This document shows, in pieces, positions 27,396 through 38,754 of a stretch of DNA of 64,000 nucleotides. The stretch covers positions 930,001-994,000 of the forward strand of contig NZ_CP155576.1 of NCBI RefSeq assembly GCF_039693965.1. The letters are read 5' to 3'. The notes under the pieces are model-generated. The model did no database searches. It was not told the origin of the DNA and saw only the letters and a program-made list of their open reading frames with translations. The first letter of the stretch is position 1, and each line of letters opens with the position of its first letter. Both the position numbers and the translations under genes were made by a program. The DNA is from Moraxella sp. K1664 (GTDB taxonomy: Bacteria > Pseudomonadota > Gammaproteobacteria > Pseudomonadales > Moraxellaceae).

Positions 27396-30300
27396 ATGAT
27401 TGTAACCTTTATTTCTCAATGTGAGAAAAAAGCCATTAAGCGTACTCGCAAGATTTTGGATGCTTTTGCTAATCGCATTGGCGACAACGTTTGGCAAACC
27501 AACATTACTGAAATCGGTCTAAAAACGGTGTATGAGCTGTTAAAATCCACCGCCAGTAAATCCACTGCGGTCGCCTGCCACCGTATCGCCACTCGCCACC
27601 GCACCGAGCTTGTGTGGGTGGTGGGGAATAAATCTGCTTTTAATCATCAAGGTTATGTGCCTGTGAATCGTACTTCTATGGAGTTATTTATGGATATTGC
27701 TGTTAACCAAACATTTTTTGCCAACTCTCACGGTCAATTATTAAGTCATCATTTATTCGCAGTGGGATTTATTGCTTATCATTTGATTAAAAAATTGGAA
27801 ATTGATGATGATAGATTGGCTCAATCGGCATTTATCGCAGGAATATTACACGATATGGGCAAATTAGACCCACAATTTCAAACGTGGCTTGCCAAAAAAC
27901 TTAATAAAACCGATGAAGAGATTTATTTATCTGATGACGGCGTGCATATCAATGGCAGTGATAAAGGATTTGCCAAATTTAATTTTGAAAATCATCCACG
28001 TCATCACGAACTATCTTGGATTTTGGCATTATCGCTACTGCGTGAAAATAATACATTAAATTCCAGCCAAAAAGAACAAATTGCTCACGGTATTTATTGG
28101 CATCACACTCGCCCTTATCGCACCAAAAACGAGAAATTTTTTGAATCATCACAAGGCATTGATAAATTATGGCAAGAAACCTTACAAACAAGCGATAATA
28201 TGCCAACCAAAGTCAGTAATGTATTAAAAGACATTCAACAAATCGCCAAGCATTTTAATGACGGTACAGAATTACTCATTCCGTTTTGGCAATATCAGTG
28301 TGAATGTGTCAATAGCTCAACACCGAATTATAAAAATTACAGCGACATTTCAAACAATATTAAAGATTTTGTTAATGAAATCCGCCCCAATGCGTTAAAT
28401 AATTTGGTAAGAATGGCGGTAATTTGTGCAGATAGGTGGGTATCGGCATTATCGGCTGATGATTTACAAGAATATATCAATGAAGGCAGTTTAATTCGCC
28501 TTTTAGATGATAAAGACATTGGTGAGCTGTCGGATAATAACGTTTTAAGACAAGGCATTGCACAATGCCTAAATAATTTTGAGCAAAAATACCCAAACAG
28601 CGAACGCAATATTGCCCAAAGTCAAATTGCCAAAGCGTTGGCGGAATTAAAAGACGATGCCGAATTTGCCAATGCAGATAATATCGCCGTTCTACAAGGG
28701 CCAGCAGGCTGTGGCAAAACCAAAATCGCCCTAGAATGGGCATTAAACACCCACGCCAAACAAATTATTTGGGTGTGTCCCCGAGTGCAGGTATGTTTGG
28801 GGCTGTTGCACGATTTGACGCAGGCGGATTATTTGCCTGATTGTCAAATTGAGATTTTTACAGGCGAATACAAAAAGATAATCGGTCAAGGCGTAGATTT
28901 TGATAATACTGATGATACCTTGCCACAGGATTATTTTTCTGGCGATATTGTCATTGCCACAATAGATCAAGTGGTTAATAACATCATTTCACATCAAAAA
29001 GTCGTGGGGCTATTTGATTTTATGAATGCTCATATTGTATTTGATGAGTTTCACGAAATCATCAATATCCCTGCATTAAATTTATTATTTGCCGAGTTGA
29101 TTGAAGCTAAAAAATTACGCAAAGCAAATGCCAATGTATTGCTTGTCTCTGCCACACCGCACGATTATTTTGTCAAAAATGTATTGGGCATTGATGAAAA
29201 TTATATCGTGCGTATGCCAAGTTTTAATACATCGCAATACGAATTGCAATTTATCAGTTTTGATGAAACCGAGCAAAAAAGTCCGCTTGTTTTGGATAAT
29301 GTGGATAAAAACAAAACCACATTTGTGATTAGTAATACCGCCCAAGATGCCCAGCTTGGATTTTTGTTGCGCCAACAAGATGAAAATGCAATTTTGCTAC
29401 ACTCAAAATATACTCGCCAAGATAAAAAAGCATATTTTGACAAGGTATTTGACAGCTTTAAACAAAATGGCTCTGGGAGATATGATTTATTAAGAAGTGG
29501 CCCTATTGTACAAGCGTCATTAAATATCAGTTGCGAGCGAATGTTTAGCGATTTTACCAATGCCGAAAATTACCTACAACGTTTGGGGCGGTTAAATCGG
29601 TTTGGCGAAAATGACCAAGTCAGCATTTATACCGTTGTTTATCCCAAAAGTTTTGATAATAAAAAACAAAGTAGCAGTCAAGCAAAATTTTTGGCAAGTC
29701 TAAACAGTTGGCAAAGCAGTTTGGCGTGGTATGAATTTTTGACCAATTATTTGTCAATTCACAATATCAAACACATTGGATTAAATCAATTGTATGAAAT
29801 TTATCAAGCATTTTATCAAGATAAAGACAGTGAAAGAAAAATCCAAGATGACATAGAAAAATCACTCAAACAAAGCCGAGACATTATCAACAAAAAAGTC
29901 ATTGACCCGATGAGCACCCCCACTCGAACAAAACAAAAAGACAGCGTGATGAAAATCGCCAGCACGTCCTTGCGTGGGGATAACCGTTTTGTACAAATGG
30001 CGGTATGCGAAGTGGATAATCAGCTCAATCCCACATTTGTTGATGAGTATGCCTATGATGAAAACACCAATCATCGTGAGATGATTATCGGCTTGACCGA
30101 AAGTGTGGATAGGATTCAAGGTGGGCGTTTTGAGATGCGAGATGAGAACAAAAATTTGGTGGAATTTATGCGTAAAAAACACCACAATATCATGGCGGAA
30201 AAACACCCCAATGAAACATTTAAACAAGCCAAAAATGCGTGGGAGCTTCTAAAACTGGCTCGCTCGCCTGAATTTCCGATTTATCTAAGCTATACCGAGC

Positions 30301-30437
30301 AGGATTTGGCGGTGGTTGGTGGCGATAGGGCAAGACACCCTTTTGCCATGTATTATGTCAAAACCGCCAAACAAGCGGTGGGTATGATGCCTGTGGACAG
30401 ACTGCAAAACCCAACTCAGGTTGGCGATGATGAGTAA
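27396..30437 (+). CDS. cas3: Cas2-Cas3 fusion (adaptation subunit plus nuclease-helicase)
   Basis: In type I-F systems Cas2 is fused to Cas3, joining spacer acquisition and target destruction. The 1013-residue protein has Cas2 at residues 1-85 (MIVTFISQCEKKAIKRT), then an HD nuclease with His-Asp at residues 152-153 in AGILHDMGK. The superfamily 2 helicase has Walker A GPAGCGKT (435-442), Walker B DEFH (550-553, where DEAH or DEXH is usual), SATPH, and motif VI QRLGRLNRFG. All catalytic motifs are intact. The effector genes begin 181 bases later behind their own promoter. Confidence 0.95.
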   Translation: MIVTFISQCEKKAIKRTRKILDAFANRIGDNVWQTNITEIGLKTVYELLKSTASKSTAVACHRIATRHRTELVWVVGNKSAFNHQGYVPVNRTSMELFMDIAVNQTFFANSHGQLLSHHLFAVGFIAYHLIKKLEIDDDRLAQSAFIAGILHDMGKLDPQFQTWLAKKLNKTDEEIYLSDDGVHINGSDKGFAKFNFENHPRHHELSWILALSLLRENNTLNSSQKEQIAHGIYWHHTRPYRTKNEKFFESSQGIDKLWQETLQTSDNMPTKVSNVLKDIQQIAKHFNDGTELLIPFWQYQCECVNSSTPNYKNYSDISNNIKDFVNEIRPNALNNLVRMAVICADRWVSALSADDLQEYINEGSLIRLLDDKDIGELSDNNVLRQGIAQCLNNFEQKYPNSERNIAQSQIAKALAELKDDAEFANADNIAVLQGPAGCGKTKIALEWALNTHAKQIIWVCPRVQVCLGLLHDLTQADYLPDCQIEIFTGEYKKIIGQGVDFDNTDDTLPQDYFSGDIVIATIDQVVNNIISHQKVVGLFDFMNAHIVFDEFHEIINIPALNLLFAELIEAKKLRKANANVLLVSATPHDYFVKNVLGIDENYIVRMPSFNTSQYELQFISFDETEQKSPLVLDNVDKNKTTFVISNTAQDAQLGFLLRQQDENAILLHSKYTRQDKKAYFDKVFDSFKQNGSGRYDLLRSGPIVQASLNISCERMFSDFTNAENYLQRLGRLNRFGENDQVSIYTVVYPKSFDNKKQSSSQAKFLASLNSWQSSLAWYEFLTNYLSIHNIKHIGLNQLYEIYQAFYQDKDSERKIQDDIEKSLKQSRDIINKKVIDPMSTPTRTKQKDSVMKIASTSLRGDNRFVQMAVCEVDNQLNPTFVDEYAYDENTNHREMIIGLTESVDRIQGGRFEMRDENKNLVEFMRKKHHNIMAEKHPNETFKQAKNAWELLKLARSPEFPIYLSYTEQDLAVVGGDRARHPFAMYYVKTAKQAVGMMPVDRLQNPTQVGDDE

Positions 30438-30540
30438 ATTACCTATGCGGTAAGGAATATTAAGAGTACTAATTGCTAAGTCATCTGTACAATGATGACT
30501 TAGTATAACACAAAATTTTATTTTTATAAGAGCACTAAGG

Positions 30541-30569
30541 TTGAAATTGGTTTTAACCAATGCTACAAT
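30541..30569 (+). promoter_or_regulatory. Promoter of the cas7fv-cas5fv-cas6f unit with internal palindrome
   Basis: TTGAAA at 30541-30546 and TACAAT at 30564-30569 are 17 bases apart, a good sigma70 promoter. The spacer is almost filled by an inverted repeat ATTGGTT-TT-AACCAAT (30546-30561), which looks like a binding site for a dimeric repressor. The start of cas7fv is 50 bases further on. The arrangement implies that effector genes can be expressed apart from cas1 and cas2-3. Confidence 0.65.
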
Positions 30570-30618
30570 TGTACCGTTGGCATAAGCCAGCATTATCTAA
30601 CTTTATAAGGAACCAGTA

Positions 30619-31569
30619 ATGAGCATTCAAAAAGTAACAGGTGTTAAAAGCGTTGATTTTAAAATCACAGCATATGGCTATGGCGTGGTAAACTGGAATG
30701 GCCCAACCACACTAAGCAGTGAAGGGCGTACGGTGGATAATCACACTCTGCCAAAATTGCGTGGCTATACCAATTTGACAGGCAAAATCAAGGAAGAGAC
30801 GGGCTACAAATACAAAAAAGAAGCCACTGACATTGATTTTAAAGAAACGCCACTCTATATCAGCCAAAACTGTATCCGTCATCATCTGTTTCGTGAACAA
30901 GCCTTTGATTTGCATTTTGCTCACGAAAAAGGCTTGGATAAAGTGCTTGCGTCATTGACAGGGTTGGTGCGTGGTTATGTTGTGCCTGCCAGTCAATGCA
31001 AACGCACCAGTCCACTATTGCTTGAAGATTTTATTGATGAGCTTGGCAATGGGAATTTTGAGCAGTTTGGGCAAGCAGGCGAGCGAGACAGTTCGTCATT
31101 CTTTTCAAAAACAACCTTCGGCGATACCAAATATACCGCCTATGGCTCTATCAGCATTGAGCAGTTGCAGTTTATTTCATTAGATAACAAATTTGACCGT
31201 TGTGCGATGATTATCAAGGACAATCAAGGCGATGAGATTGCCCAAAAGGTGCAAGATTTTATTCAGTCGCTAGACCCAAGCCGTACGCCAAAAGCCACGT
31301 TCCAAGCCAATTATGTGCGTAAAGGGACAATTTATGAGCAAGGCGAAGTAGGTATTTTGCTTGATGAAGTTGCCATTGATATTTTGGTGCAGACCACGCT
31401 GGATTTGATTGGCGAGCTGTTTATCCGTCAAGCCAAAGGCTATATGTATGTGGACGAGCTGAGTGTGGATTATAACGACAGCAACAAGATGATGCGTATC
31501 AAACGCACCCCTGAACAAGCCAATCCCCAAAAGATGAGCGATTATGCGGTTTATTTTGAAGCCAAATAA
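30619..31569 (+). CDS. Cas7fv backbone subunit, type I-F2 (I-Fv)
   Basis: This 316-residue protein should form the helical backbone on the crRNA. It starts [20 protein letters not shown] and has [20 protein letters not shown], then [18 protein letters not shown] near residue 75, and [16 protein letters not shown] recognise the Cas7fv type by this pattern and by its place: directly after cas2-3 and before a Cas5-like gene and cas6f, with no cas8f, as in Shewanella putrefaciens CN-32. AAGGA precedes the ATG. Csy3 of ordinary I-F was considered, but the missing Csy1/Csy2 genes favour I-F2. Confidence 0.85.
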   Translation: MSIQKVTGVKSVDFKITAYGYGVVNWNGPTTLSSEGRTVDNHTLPKLRGYTNLTGKIKEETGYKYKKEATDIDFKETPLYISQNCIRHHLFREQAFDLHFAHEKGLDKVLASLTGLVRGYVVPASQCKRTSPLLLEDFIDELGNGNFEQFGQAGERDSSSFFSKTTFGDTKYTAYGSISIEQLQFISLDNKFDRCAMIIKDNQGDEIAQKVQDFIQSLDPSRTPKATFQANYVRKGTIYEQGEVGILLDEVAIDILVQTTLDLIGELFIRQAKGYMYVDELSVDYNDSNKMMRIKRTPEQANPQKMSDYAVYFEAK

Positions 31570-31578
31570 GGGGGCGTG

Positions 31579-32595
31579 ATGAGAATTATCATTCACTATG
31601 AATCATCGTGGCGAAATTCATTTTTGGACGGTAGTAACGATGAACCCTTGCCCAAAAAAGGGCGAAATTTTGTTGCTTCAATGACCGAGCTTGGCAAAGC
31701 AGAGAATTTTCATGCCCGAGCGGTAAGCCATAATACCGTCATGGGTGTGCTGTGCCGTTTGATTGGCGACCAACGAAAGCTCTATCAGGCTCGCCAAAGT
31801 GATGATTATTGTTTTGCCAATTTGGAAAATCAGATTAGTTTTGTAGATACGCCAAGCGTTATCAATCATGAGATTGCCTATATTCGCAATATGAAAGGCA
31901 GTACCGACCAGAACTCTTTTACAGGTATGATAAAGGTCAATGACCCCATATTTTTGTCGGATTATTCGGCGGAGTTTTGGGCGGTGCTGACATTATCGGT
32001 TGATGAATTATGCGACTTTATTATGAATGATGATAAAGTCATTCAATTACCGCCTGATTTTGAGTTAAGCCCTGTGCATATCTTAAATCAGTTGGCAGTG
32101 ATTCAAAAGCTAAAACCTATCGCTTATGAAAATCATATCAAACAAGCGTCTGATAAGCTGACAAGTCATTTTGAAAAATACAAACCGCTCAATGCCAAGG
32201 GTTTGCAGTTGTTATTACCCATGTATTGTTCGGCATTGTATCTACAAATGCAACGCCTTGAAAAACGCTATGATATGAGTAGTGCCAAATCAAAAATGGG
32301 TGGTATTAGTGGCATTTCCAACAATGGCTTTACTTACAAAGACTTTATGGATAAATACACCACAGGGGCGAAAAAGCTGATTTATGGCAATCCCTATATC
32401 CGTGAAGAGTTTGCCCCAGGCGAAGGCAAAATCAACCACACCCTAACCAAAGCAAGCGGACAGCTTGAAATTCATTTGGATATTGACACCGAACAAGCCA
32501 AAACCCTAAAACAAATGATTGATAATGCAGGCGTGTCGTCATTTTATCTGGGCAAAAAGGGACTTGCTTATGTTGATGACATTCGCCTACGCTAA
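31579..32595 (+). CDS. Cas5fv subunit, type I-F2 (I-Fv)
   Basis: A 338-residue protein (ATG 31579 after AAGGGGG; an overlapping GTG at 31576 is possible). It begins MRIIIHYESSWRNSFLDGS, a Cas5-like first strand. It carries a middle helical domain of about 100-230 residues with no close parallel in ordinary Cas5, and ends FYLGKKGLAYVDDIRLR. In the I-Fv complex Cas5fv caps the 5' crRNA handle and its extra helical domain takes over PAM recognition from the missing large subunit. It starts 9 bases after cas7fv. Confidence 0.82.
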   Translation: MRIIIHYESSWRNSFLDGSNDEPLPKKGRNFVASMTELGKAENFHARAVSHNTVMGVLCRLIGDQRKLYQARQSDDYCFANLENQISFVDTPSVINHEIAYIRNMKGSTDQNSFTGMIKVNDPIFLSDYSAEFWAVLTLSVDELCDFIMNDDKVIQLPPDFELSPVHILNQLAVIQKLKPIAYENHIKQASDKLTSHFEKYKPLNAKGLQLLLPMYCSALYLQMQRLEKRYDMSSAKSKMGGISGISNNGFTYKDFMDKYTTGAKKLIYGNPYIREEFAPGEGKINHTLTKASGQLEIHLDIDTEQAKTLKQMIDNAGVSSFYLGKKGLAYVDDIRLR

Positions 32596-32606
32596 ATAAG
32601 GATAAT

Positions 32607-33224
32607 ATGATGAAAGTGTATCAAGAGATTAACCTAATCCCAAACGATGACATACCGCCCTATGCGATATGGAGCAAGCTCTACAATCAGCTTCATATCG
32701 CCCTAGCAGACGTGGCAAATACACATGGTATTCGTACCATTGGTGTGGCATTCCCCAATTATCGCTATGTGGAGCGAGACGGCAAGACGTTTGCCACGCT
32801 GGGCAGTCGCTTGCGGATATTTGCCCCAAGCCGTGATGAGTTTGAAAAGCTAGACCTTGCCAAATGGTTTGACCGCTTGACCGACTATGTGCATATCAAA
32901 GCGATAGCGGACGTGGGCGAGCGTGCGACAGGCTATGTGGTGGTAGAACGCCAACAGCGAGCGGGTTTGCAAAAACAAGCCGAGCGATTTGCCGAGTTTA
33001 AAAATCTGACGGTGGAGCAGGCGTTGGAGCATTGTTTGGCGTACAAAAAACAGCCAAAGGCGTATCCGTTTATTGAGCTATTCAGCCAAACTAATCAAGT
33101 GCCGTATCGGCTGTATGTCAAACAAACAGTCGTGGATAAGGCGGTGGACGGCGAGTTTACGGTCTATGGTATGCACAATCAAGGCGGAGCGATGACGGAT
33201 AAGGCAACTGTTCCACATTGGTGA
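32607..33224 (+). CDS. cas6f: Cas6f (Csy4) CRISPR RNA endonuclease
   Basis: Cas6f cuts the repeat RNA at the base of its hairpin and stays on the 3' end. The 205-residue protein starts MKVYQEINLIPNDDIPPYAIWSKLY style (ATG 32607 or 32610; AAGGA at 32598-32602 favours the latter). It has the Csy4-type IGVAFPNYRY near residue 45, an Arg/Gln-rich helix (VERQQRAGLQKQAER) in the place of the RNA-binding helix, and PFIELFSQTNQVPYRLYVKQ. It is the last cas gene and lies 177 bases before the array. Confidence 0.9.
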   Translation: MMKVYQEINLIPNDDIPPYAIWSKLYNQLHIALADVANTHGIRTIGVAFPNYRYVERDGKTFATLGSRLRIFAPSRDEFEKLDLAKWFDRLTDYVHIKAIADVGERATGYVVVERQQRAGLQKQAERFAEFKNLTVEQALEHCLAYKKQPKAYPFIELFSQTNQVPYRLYVKQTVVDKAVDGEFTVYGMHNQGGAMTDKATVPHW

Positions 33225-33401
33225 TTGAGTTTGGTTGTGCTAAAATAAGGGGTATGATACAGGTTTATGCCCTTTATTTTTTGACTATTTAAAAACTTGA
33301 TAAAAATCAACTACTTATAACAAGGCTAAAAAACATTGGGTAAATGCCCAAAATATGGCTTTAAGTCTTGATATAAGTGGGTTTTATGTTGTATAATTCT
33401 A
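33225..33401 (+). promoter_or_regulatory. CRISPR leader with IHF-type site and array promoter
   Basis: AT-rich leader between cas6f and the first repeat. AATCAACTACTTA at 33305-33317 fits the IHF consensus WATCAANNNNTTR at every position; IHF is known to assist leader-end spacer insertion in type I systems. TTGATA at 33368-33373 and TATAAT at 33392-33397, 18 bases apart, form a strong promoter whose start would fall in the first repeat. A TTGGGTAAATGCCCAA hairpin lies near 33338-33353. Confidence 0.75.
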
Positions 33402-34154
33402 GTTCCTTATCGCATAGATAACTTAGAAATACGCTATTCAAAAACCCCCAAAACTCACTCAAGTTCCTTATCGCATAGATAACTTAGAAATAGATGCAGA
33501 GATTGGTGCATTACTAGGCTAACGTTCCTTATCGCATAGATAACTTAGAAAGATTGGTATTTTAATGCCCAAAAAGCCCCTGCAGTTCCTTATCGCATAG
33601 ATAACTTAGAAAGCTAATCTCAATCGCTCTTTTGACAACTTTGACGTTCCTTATCGCATAGATAACTTAGAAAAATCATACCCCTGCTAACCCTTGCTAT
33701 ATAAGCTTCCTTATCGCATAGATAACTTAGAAACGATGACCTAGCAGATTATTTGCGAGATGATAGTTCCTTATCGCATAGATAACTTAGAAATTTGTAC
33801 TGATGTTTACCGTAGCCTTTATGCTGTTCCTTATCGCATAGATAACTTAGAAATTACTGATAGCAAATTGGTGTTTGGTAGTACCGTTCCTTATCGCATA
33901 GATAACTTAGAAAAGTATCAAGAATTGGATAGGGGCAAGGCAAGGGGTTCCTTATCGCATAGATAACTTAGAAATTGTAAACTCTTAAATGAGAACAACA
34001 CCCATTGTTCCTTATCGCATAGATAACTTAGAAAGTAAAATCCAACTCAAAACACAGTGCCATCAAGTTCCTTATCGCATAGATAACTTAGAAAAACGGA
34101 TATTGTGCGTTTTAATCGCATAGAGGGTTCCTTATCACACAGATAACTTAAAAT
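33402..34154 (+). CRISPR. CRISPR array, type I-F, 13 repeats and 12 spacers
   Basis: The 28-base repeat begins GTTCCTTATCGCATAG and ends ATAACTTAGAAA, with the I-F type 3' end CTTAGAAA. Repeats start at 33402, 33463, 33524, 33585, 33646, 33706, 33766, 33826, 33886, 33947, 34007, 34067 and 34127. Repeat 6 starts with C instead of G. Repeat 13 has several changes, which marks the leader-distal end. Spacers 1-4 and 9 are 33 bases, the others 32. All 12 spacers differ, and I saw no evident match to the rest of the window by eye. A further decayed repeat lies at 34188-34215. Confidence 0.97.
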
Positions 34155-34187
34155 TGTATTGAACCGTATCGCAATACAACTCAATAC

Positions 34188-34215
34188 AATCCACGCCGCA
34201 CAGATAGCTTACAAA
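34188..34215 (+). repeat. Fossil 14th CRISPR repeat
   Basis: Exactly one 33-base interval after repeat 13 there is a 28-base segment matching the array consensus at 19 positions, including CGCA, AGATA and CTTA followed by AAA. The spacing makes chance unlikely. It is best read as an ancient repeat with its decayed spacer (34155-34187). Confidence 0.65.
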
Positions 34216-34235
34216 GCAAAAAAATGCTATAATAA

Positions 34236-36713
<2,478 letters not shown>

Positions 36714-36725
36714 CGACTTAATGAC

Positions 36726-36751
36726 AAGGGCGAGATATTCGCCCTTTTTCT
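36726..36751 (+). terminator. Rho-independent terminator after gyrB
   Basis: AAGGGCGA (36726-36733) pairs with TCGCCCTT (36739-36746), then T-run. The stem is of the same AAGGGCGA type as the dapE terminator. Confidence 0.88.
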
Positions 36752-36803
36752 AAATTGGCGATAACACACCGAAATTTATCAAACAAAATACCAAGGACAA
36801 ACC

Positions 36804-37541
36804 ATGAACACCTACCGCCTAAAAATATCCTTAGTAGAACCGCATTATCCCATTAACGAGTTGCACCGCATTGTCGAAGTGTCGGGCAACATCCGCTTTG
36901 ACGAATTGCACCAAGAGATATTTAACCTGTTTGAACGCCATGACGAACATCTTTGGCAGTTTTTTATCGCTCGGAGCAAAATGGACAGTTTTAATAAACT
37001 GTTTAATGATTGTCATGAATACGTTCTACTAGATGACAGTTGGCAGTTGGCTGATGAGTTATTTGCCAGCGAAAATAAAATCCACCCCACATCGACCACG
37101 CTAGATGAGCTAAGTTTAGCCGAAAAAGAATACATCTATTATTGGTTTGATTTTGGTGATGATTGGCTACATCGCATTCGCATTGAAAAAATCACCCAAA
37201 GCGATGACTTAGACGGCTATCACTTTGCCGTCATCAAAGCCGTGGGCGAGATACCACCCCAATATGCCGATGAAATGGACGAGCTTGCCGATACACCCTT
37301 TGACCCAAATAACATCAGTCCTGAGCTGGATTTGGAGCTGTCTTTGTTGTCCGCCATGATGCTTATCGTGGGTGATCCGACCAATCCCACCCGCTTTGGC
37401 GATTTGGTGGAAGCAGGCATTGCCGATGAGATGCTAAAAAGAGAGCTTATCAAGCCTTGTGTGAGTCTCACGCACAGAGTGCAACTGACCGCCAAGGGCG
37501 AGAGCGAGCTTGTGCGGGCGATGGAGATGCTTGGGATTTGA
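36804..37541 (+). CDS. pRiA4b ORF-3-like family protein
   Basis: A 245-residue cytoplasmic protein with an N-terminal domain starting NTYRLKISLVEPHYP and containing DELHQEIFNLFERHDEHLWQF. The family hallmark YYWFDFGDDWLHRIRIEK lies near residues 112-130. These belong to the pRiA4b ORF-3-like family, common in plasmids and chromosomes but without a known activity. The C-terminal part (LTHRVQLTAKGESELVRAM) resembles a small winged-helix end. It is followed 39 bases later by the oxygenase gene on the same strand, possibly one unit. Confidence 0.8.
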   Translation: MNTYRLKISLVEPHYPINELHRIVEVSGNIRFDELHQEIFNLFERHDEHLWQFFIARSKMDSFNKLFNDCHEYVLLDDSWQLADELFASENKIHPTSTTLDELSLAEKEYIYYWFDFGDDWLHRIRIEKITQSDDLDGYHFAVIKAVGEIPPQYADEMDELADTPFDPNNISPELDLELSLLSAMMLIVGDPTNPTRFGDLVEAGIADEMLKRELIKPCVSLTHRVQLTAKGESELVRAMEMLGI

Positions 37542-37580
37542 TTTTGGTATTTGGTATTAACATTTTCATAGAGACACACC

Positions 37581-38186
37581 ATGACAACCACGCTATTTGC
37601 TACCGACTGGCACGCCCTAATAGACCCCAAACTTGATGATTTTATCGCCACAGGTACCATGGTGCTTGATGATGTGTTTGGTGCAGACGACTTGACCGCC
37701 TTACAAGCTGAGAGCGGATTTATAGACTACAAAGAAGCTCATCTTACCCATGGCGAGCGAGAAACCGCCATTCGTGGCGACAGCATTCGCTGGATTGATG
37801 AGACCTGCTCTGTGGGGTCGGCGTACCTTGGGGCGATTGACGAGCTTGGACGGTATTTTAACGCCACGCTATATACAGGCATTCGCTCATCAGAAGCCCA
37901 TTATGCACGCTATCCGTCAGGCTTTGGCTACAAATGGCACTCGGACAACCCCAAAGGGCGAGATGAGCGGGTCATCTCTGCGGTGTTTTATTTAAATGAT
38001 AACTGGACGGCGGACAATGGCGGTGCGATAACGGTGGTGGATAAAGTGGGCGAGACTACCCAGCTTTTACCACAACTTAATCGTCTTGTGGTGTTTGATA
38101 GCAATCTGTTACACCAAGCAGAAATTACCAATCGCACTCGGTTTTCTATTGCAACGTGGTTAAGACGTGATAACAGAGTTCTATAA
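37581..38186 (+). CDS. 2-oxoglutarate/Fe(II)-dependent oxygenase family protein
   Basis: A 201-residue protein with a double-stranded beta-helix pattern: HYARYPSGFGYKWHSDN supplies the first His and Asp (H-x-D), RVISAVFYLNDNW the middle strands, and LLHQAEITNRTRFSIATWLRRD the distal His and the Arg that binds 2-oxoglutarate. The layout is that of SM-20/PHD-like (prolyl-hydroxylase type) bacterial oxygenases. The substrate cannot be read from the sequence. Confidence 0.85.
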   Translation: MTTTLFATDWHALIDPKLDDFIATGTMVLDDVFGADDLTALQAESGFIDYKEAHLTHGERETAIRGDSIRWIDETCSVGSAYLGAIDELGRYFNATLYTGIRSSEAHYARYPSGFGYKWHSDNPKGRDERVISAVFYLNDNWTADNGGAITVVDKVGETTQLLPQLNRLVVFDSNLLHQAEITNRTRFSIATWLRRDNRVL

Positions 38187-38310
38187 TGACAGATTAAAAA
38201 AATTATCAATCAATCTCATCAAATTTTAATTCATAAATTAGGTAATGGAAATTTAAAAGCCTATGAAATTTAAAAGCCTATAATGAAGCATCCTTTAATT
38301 AGGATTTGCT
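38187..38310. other. Junction between the oxygenase gene and the IS1 remnant
   Basis: AT-rich non-coding stretch with two short direct copies of AAATTTAAAAGCCTAT-like sequence (38248-38282). It marks the left border of the transferred-looking island. Confidence 0.4.
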
Positions 38311-38661
38311 TATATTTATGACGGACACACAGGTGAGATTGTTGCCTATGTATGGGGCAGACGAAACCTTGCTACTGCCAAACAGTTAAGGTCAAAATTG
38401 ATGAGTTTAGGTATAAGTTTTAACAAAATTGCTTGTGATGATTGGGATGGCTTTCTTGTTGCTTTTAAGCACTCTATCAAACAAGTGGGCAAACGCTTTA
38501 CCGTTGGTATTGAAGGCAATAACACAAGGCTTAGAACCTTTGCTAGGCGAGCATTTAGAAAAACGTGTTGTTTCTCTAAAAACCCAACCAATCATCTTAA
38601 AGCATTTGACTTGGTGTTTCATTATATCAACCATGGGTGGGTGTAGCATACTTTTTGGACT
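38311..38661 (+). pseudogene. IS1-family transposase, C-terminal remnant
   Basis: In frame from about 38317 the reading is YDGHTGEIVAYVWGRRN, CDDWDGFLVAF and RLRTFARRAFRKTCCFS to a stop at 38646: the C-terminal half of an IS1-type (InsB) transposase. The N-terminal half is missing. Just after the stop is AGCATACTTTTTGGAC, probably the right end of the element, which recurs as the ends of a small element at 53134. Confidence 0.8.
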
Positions 38662-38683
38662 GCTAGAAAGTTTTCTAAAATTA

Positions 38684-38713
38684 TTGACATCATGCTAACC
38701 GCTCGTTATAATA
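38684..38713 (+). promoter_or_regulatory. Consensus sigma70 promoter of the microcin C-like operon
   Basis: TTGACA at 38684-38689 and TATAAT at 38708-38713 both match the consensus perfectly, 18 bases apart. Transcription would start near 38720, about 35 bases before the mccA start codon. Confidence 0.85.
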
Positions 38714-38754
38714 AATTTTCTAAATTAACCAAAGAATTAATAAGGAGGTAGCCA

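Noticed and set aside
30619-31569. Standard type I-F Csy3
   Set aside because: Csy1 and Csy2 are absent and the next gene is a Cas5-type protein with a helical insert, so I-F2 Cas7fv fits better.
33760-33966. 68-codon open frame inside the CRISPR array
   Set aside because: It is a translation of repeats and spacers (repeated VPYRIDNLE), not a gene.
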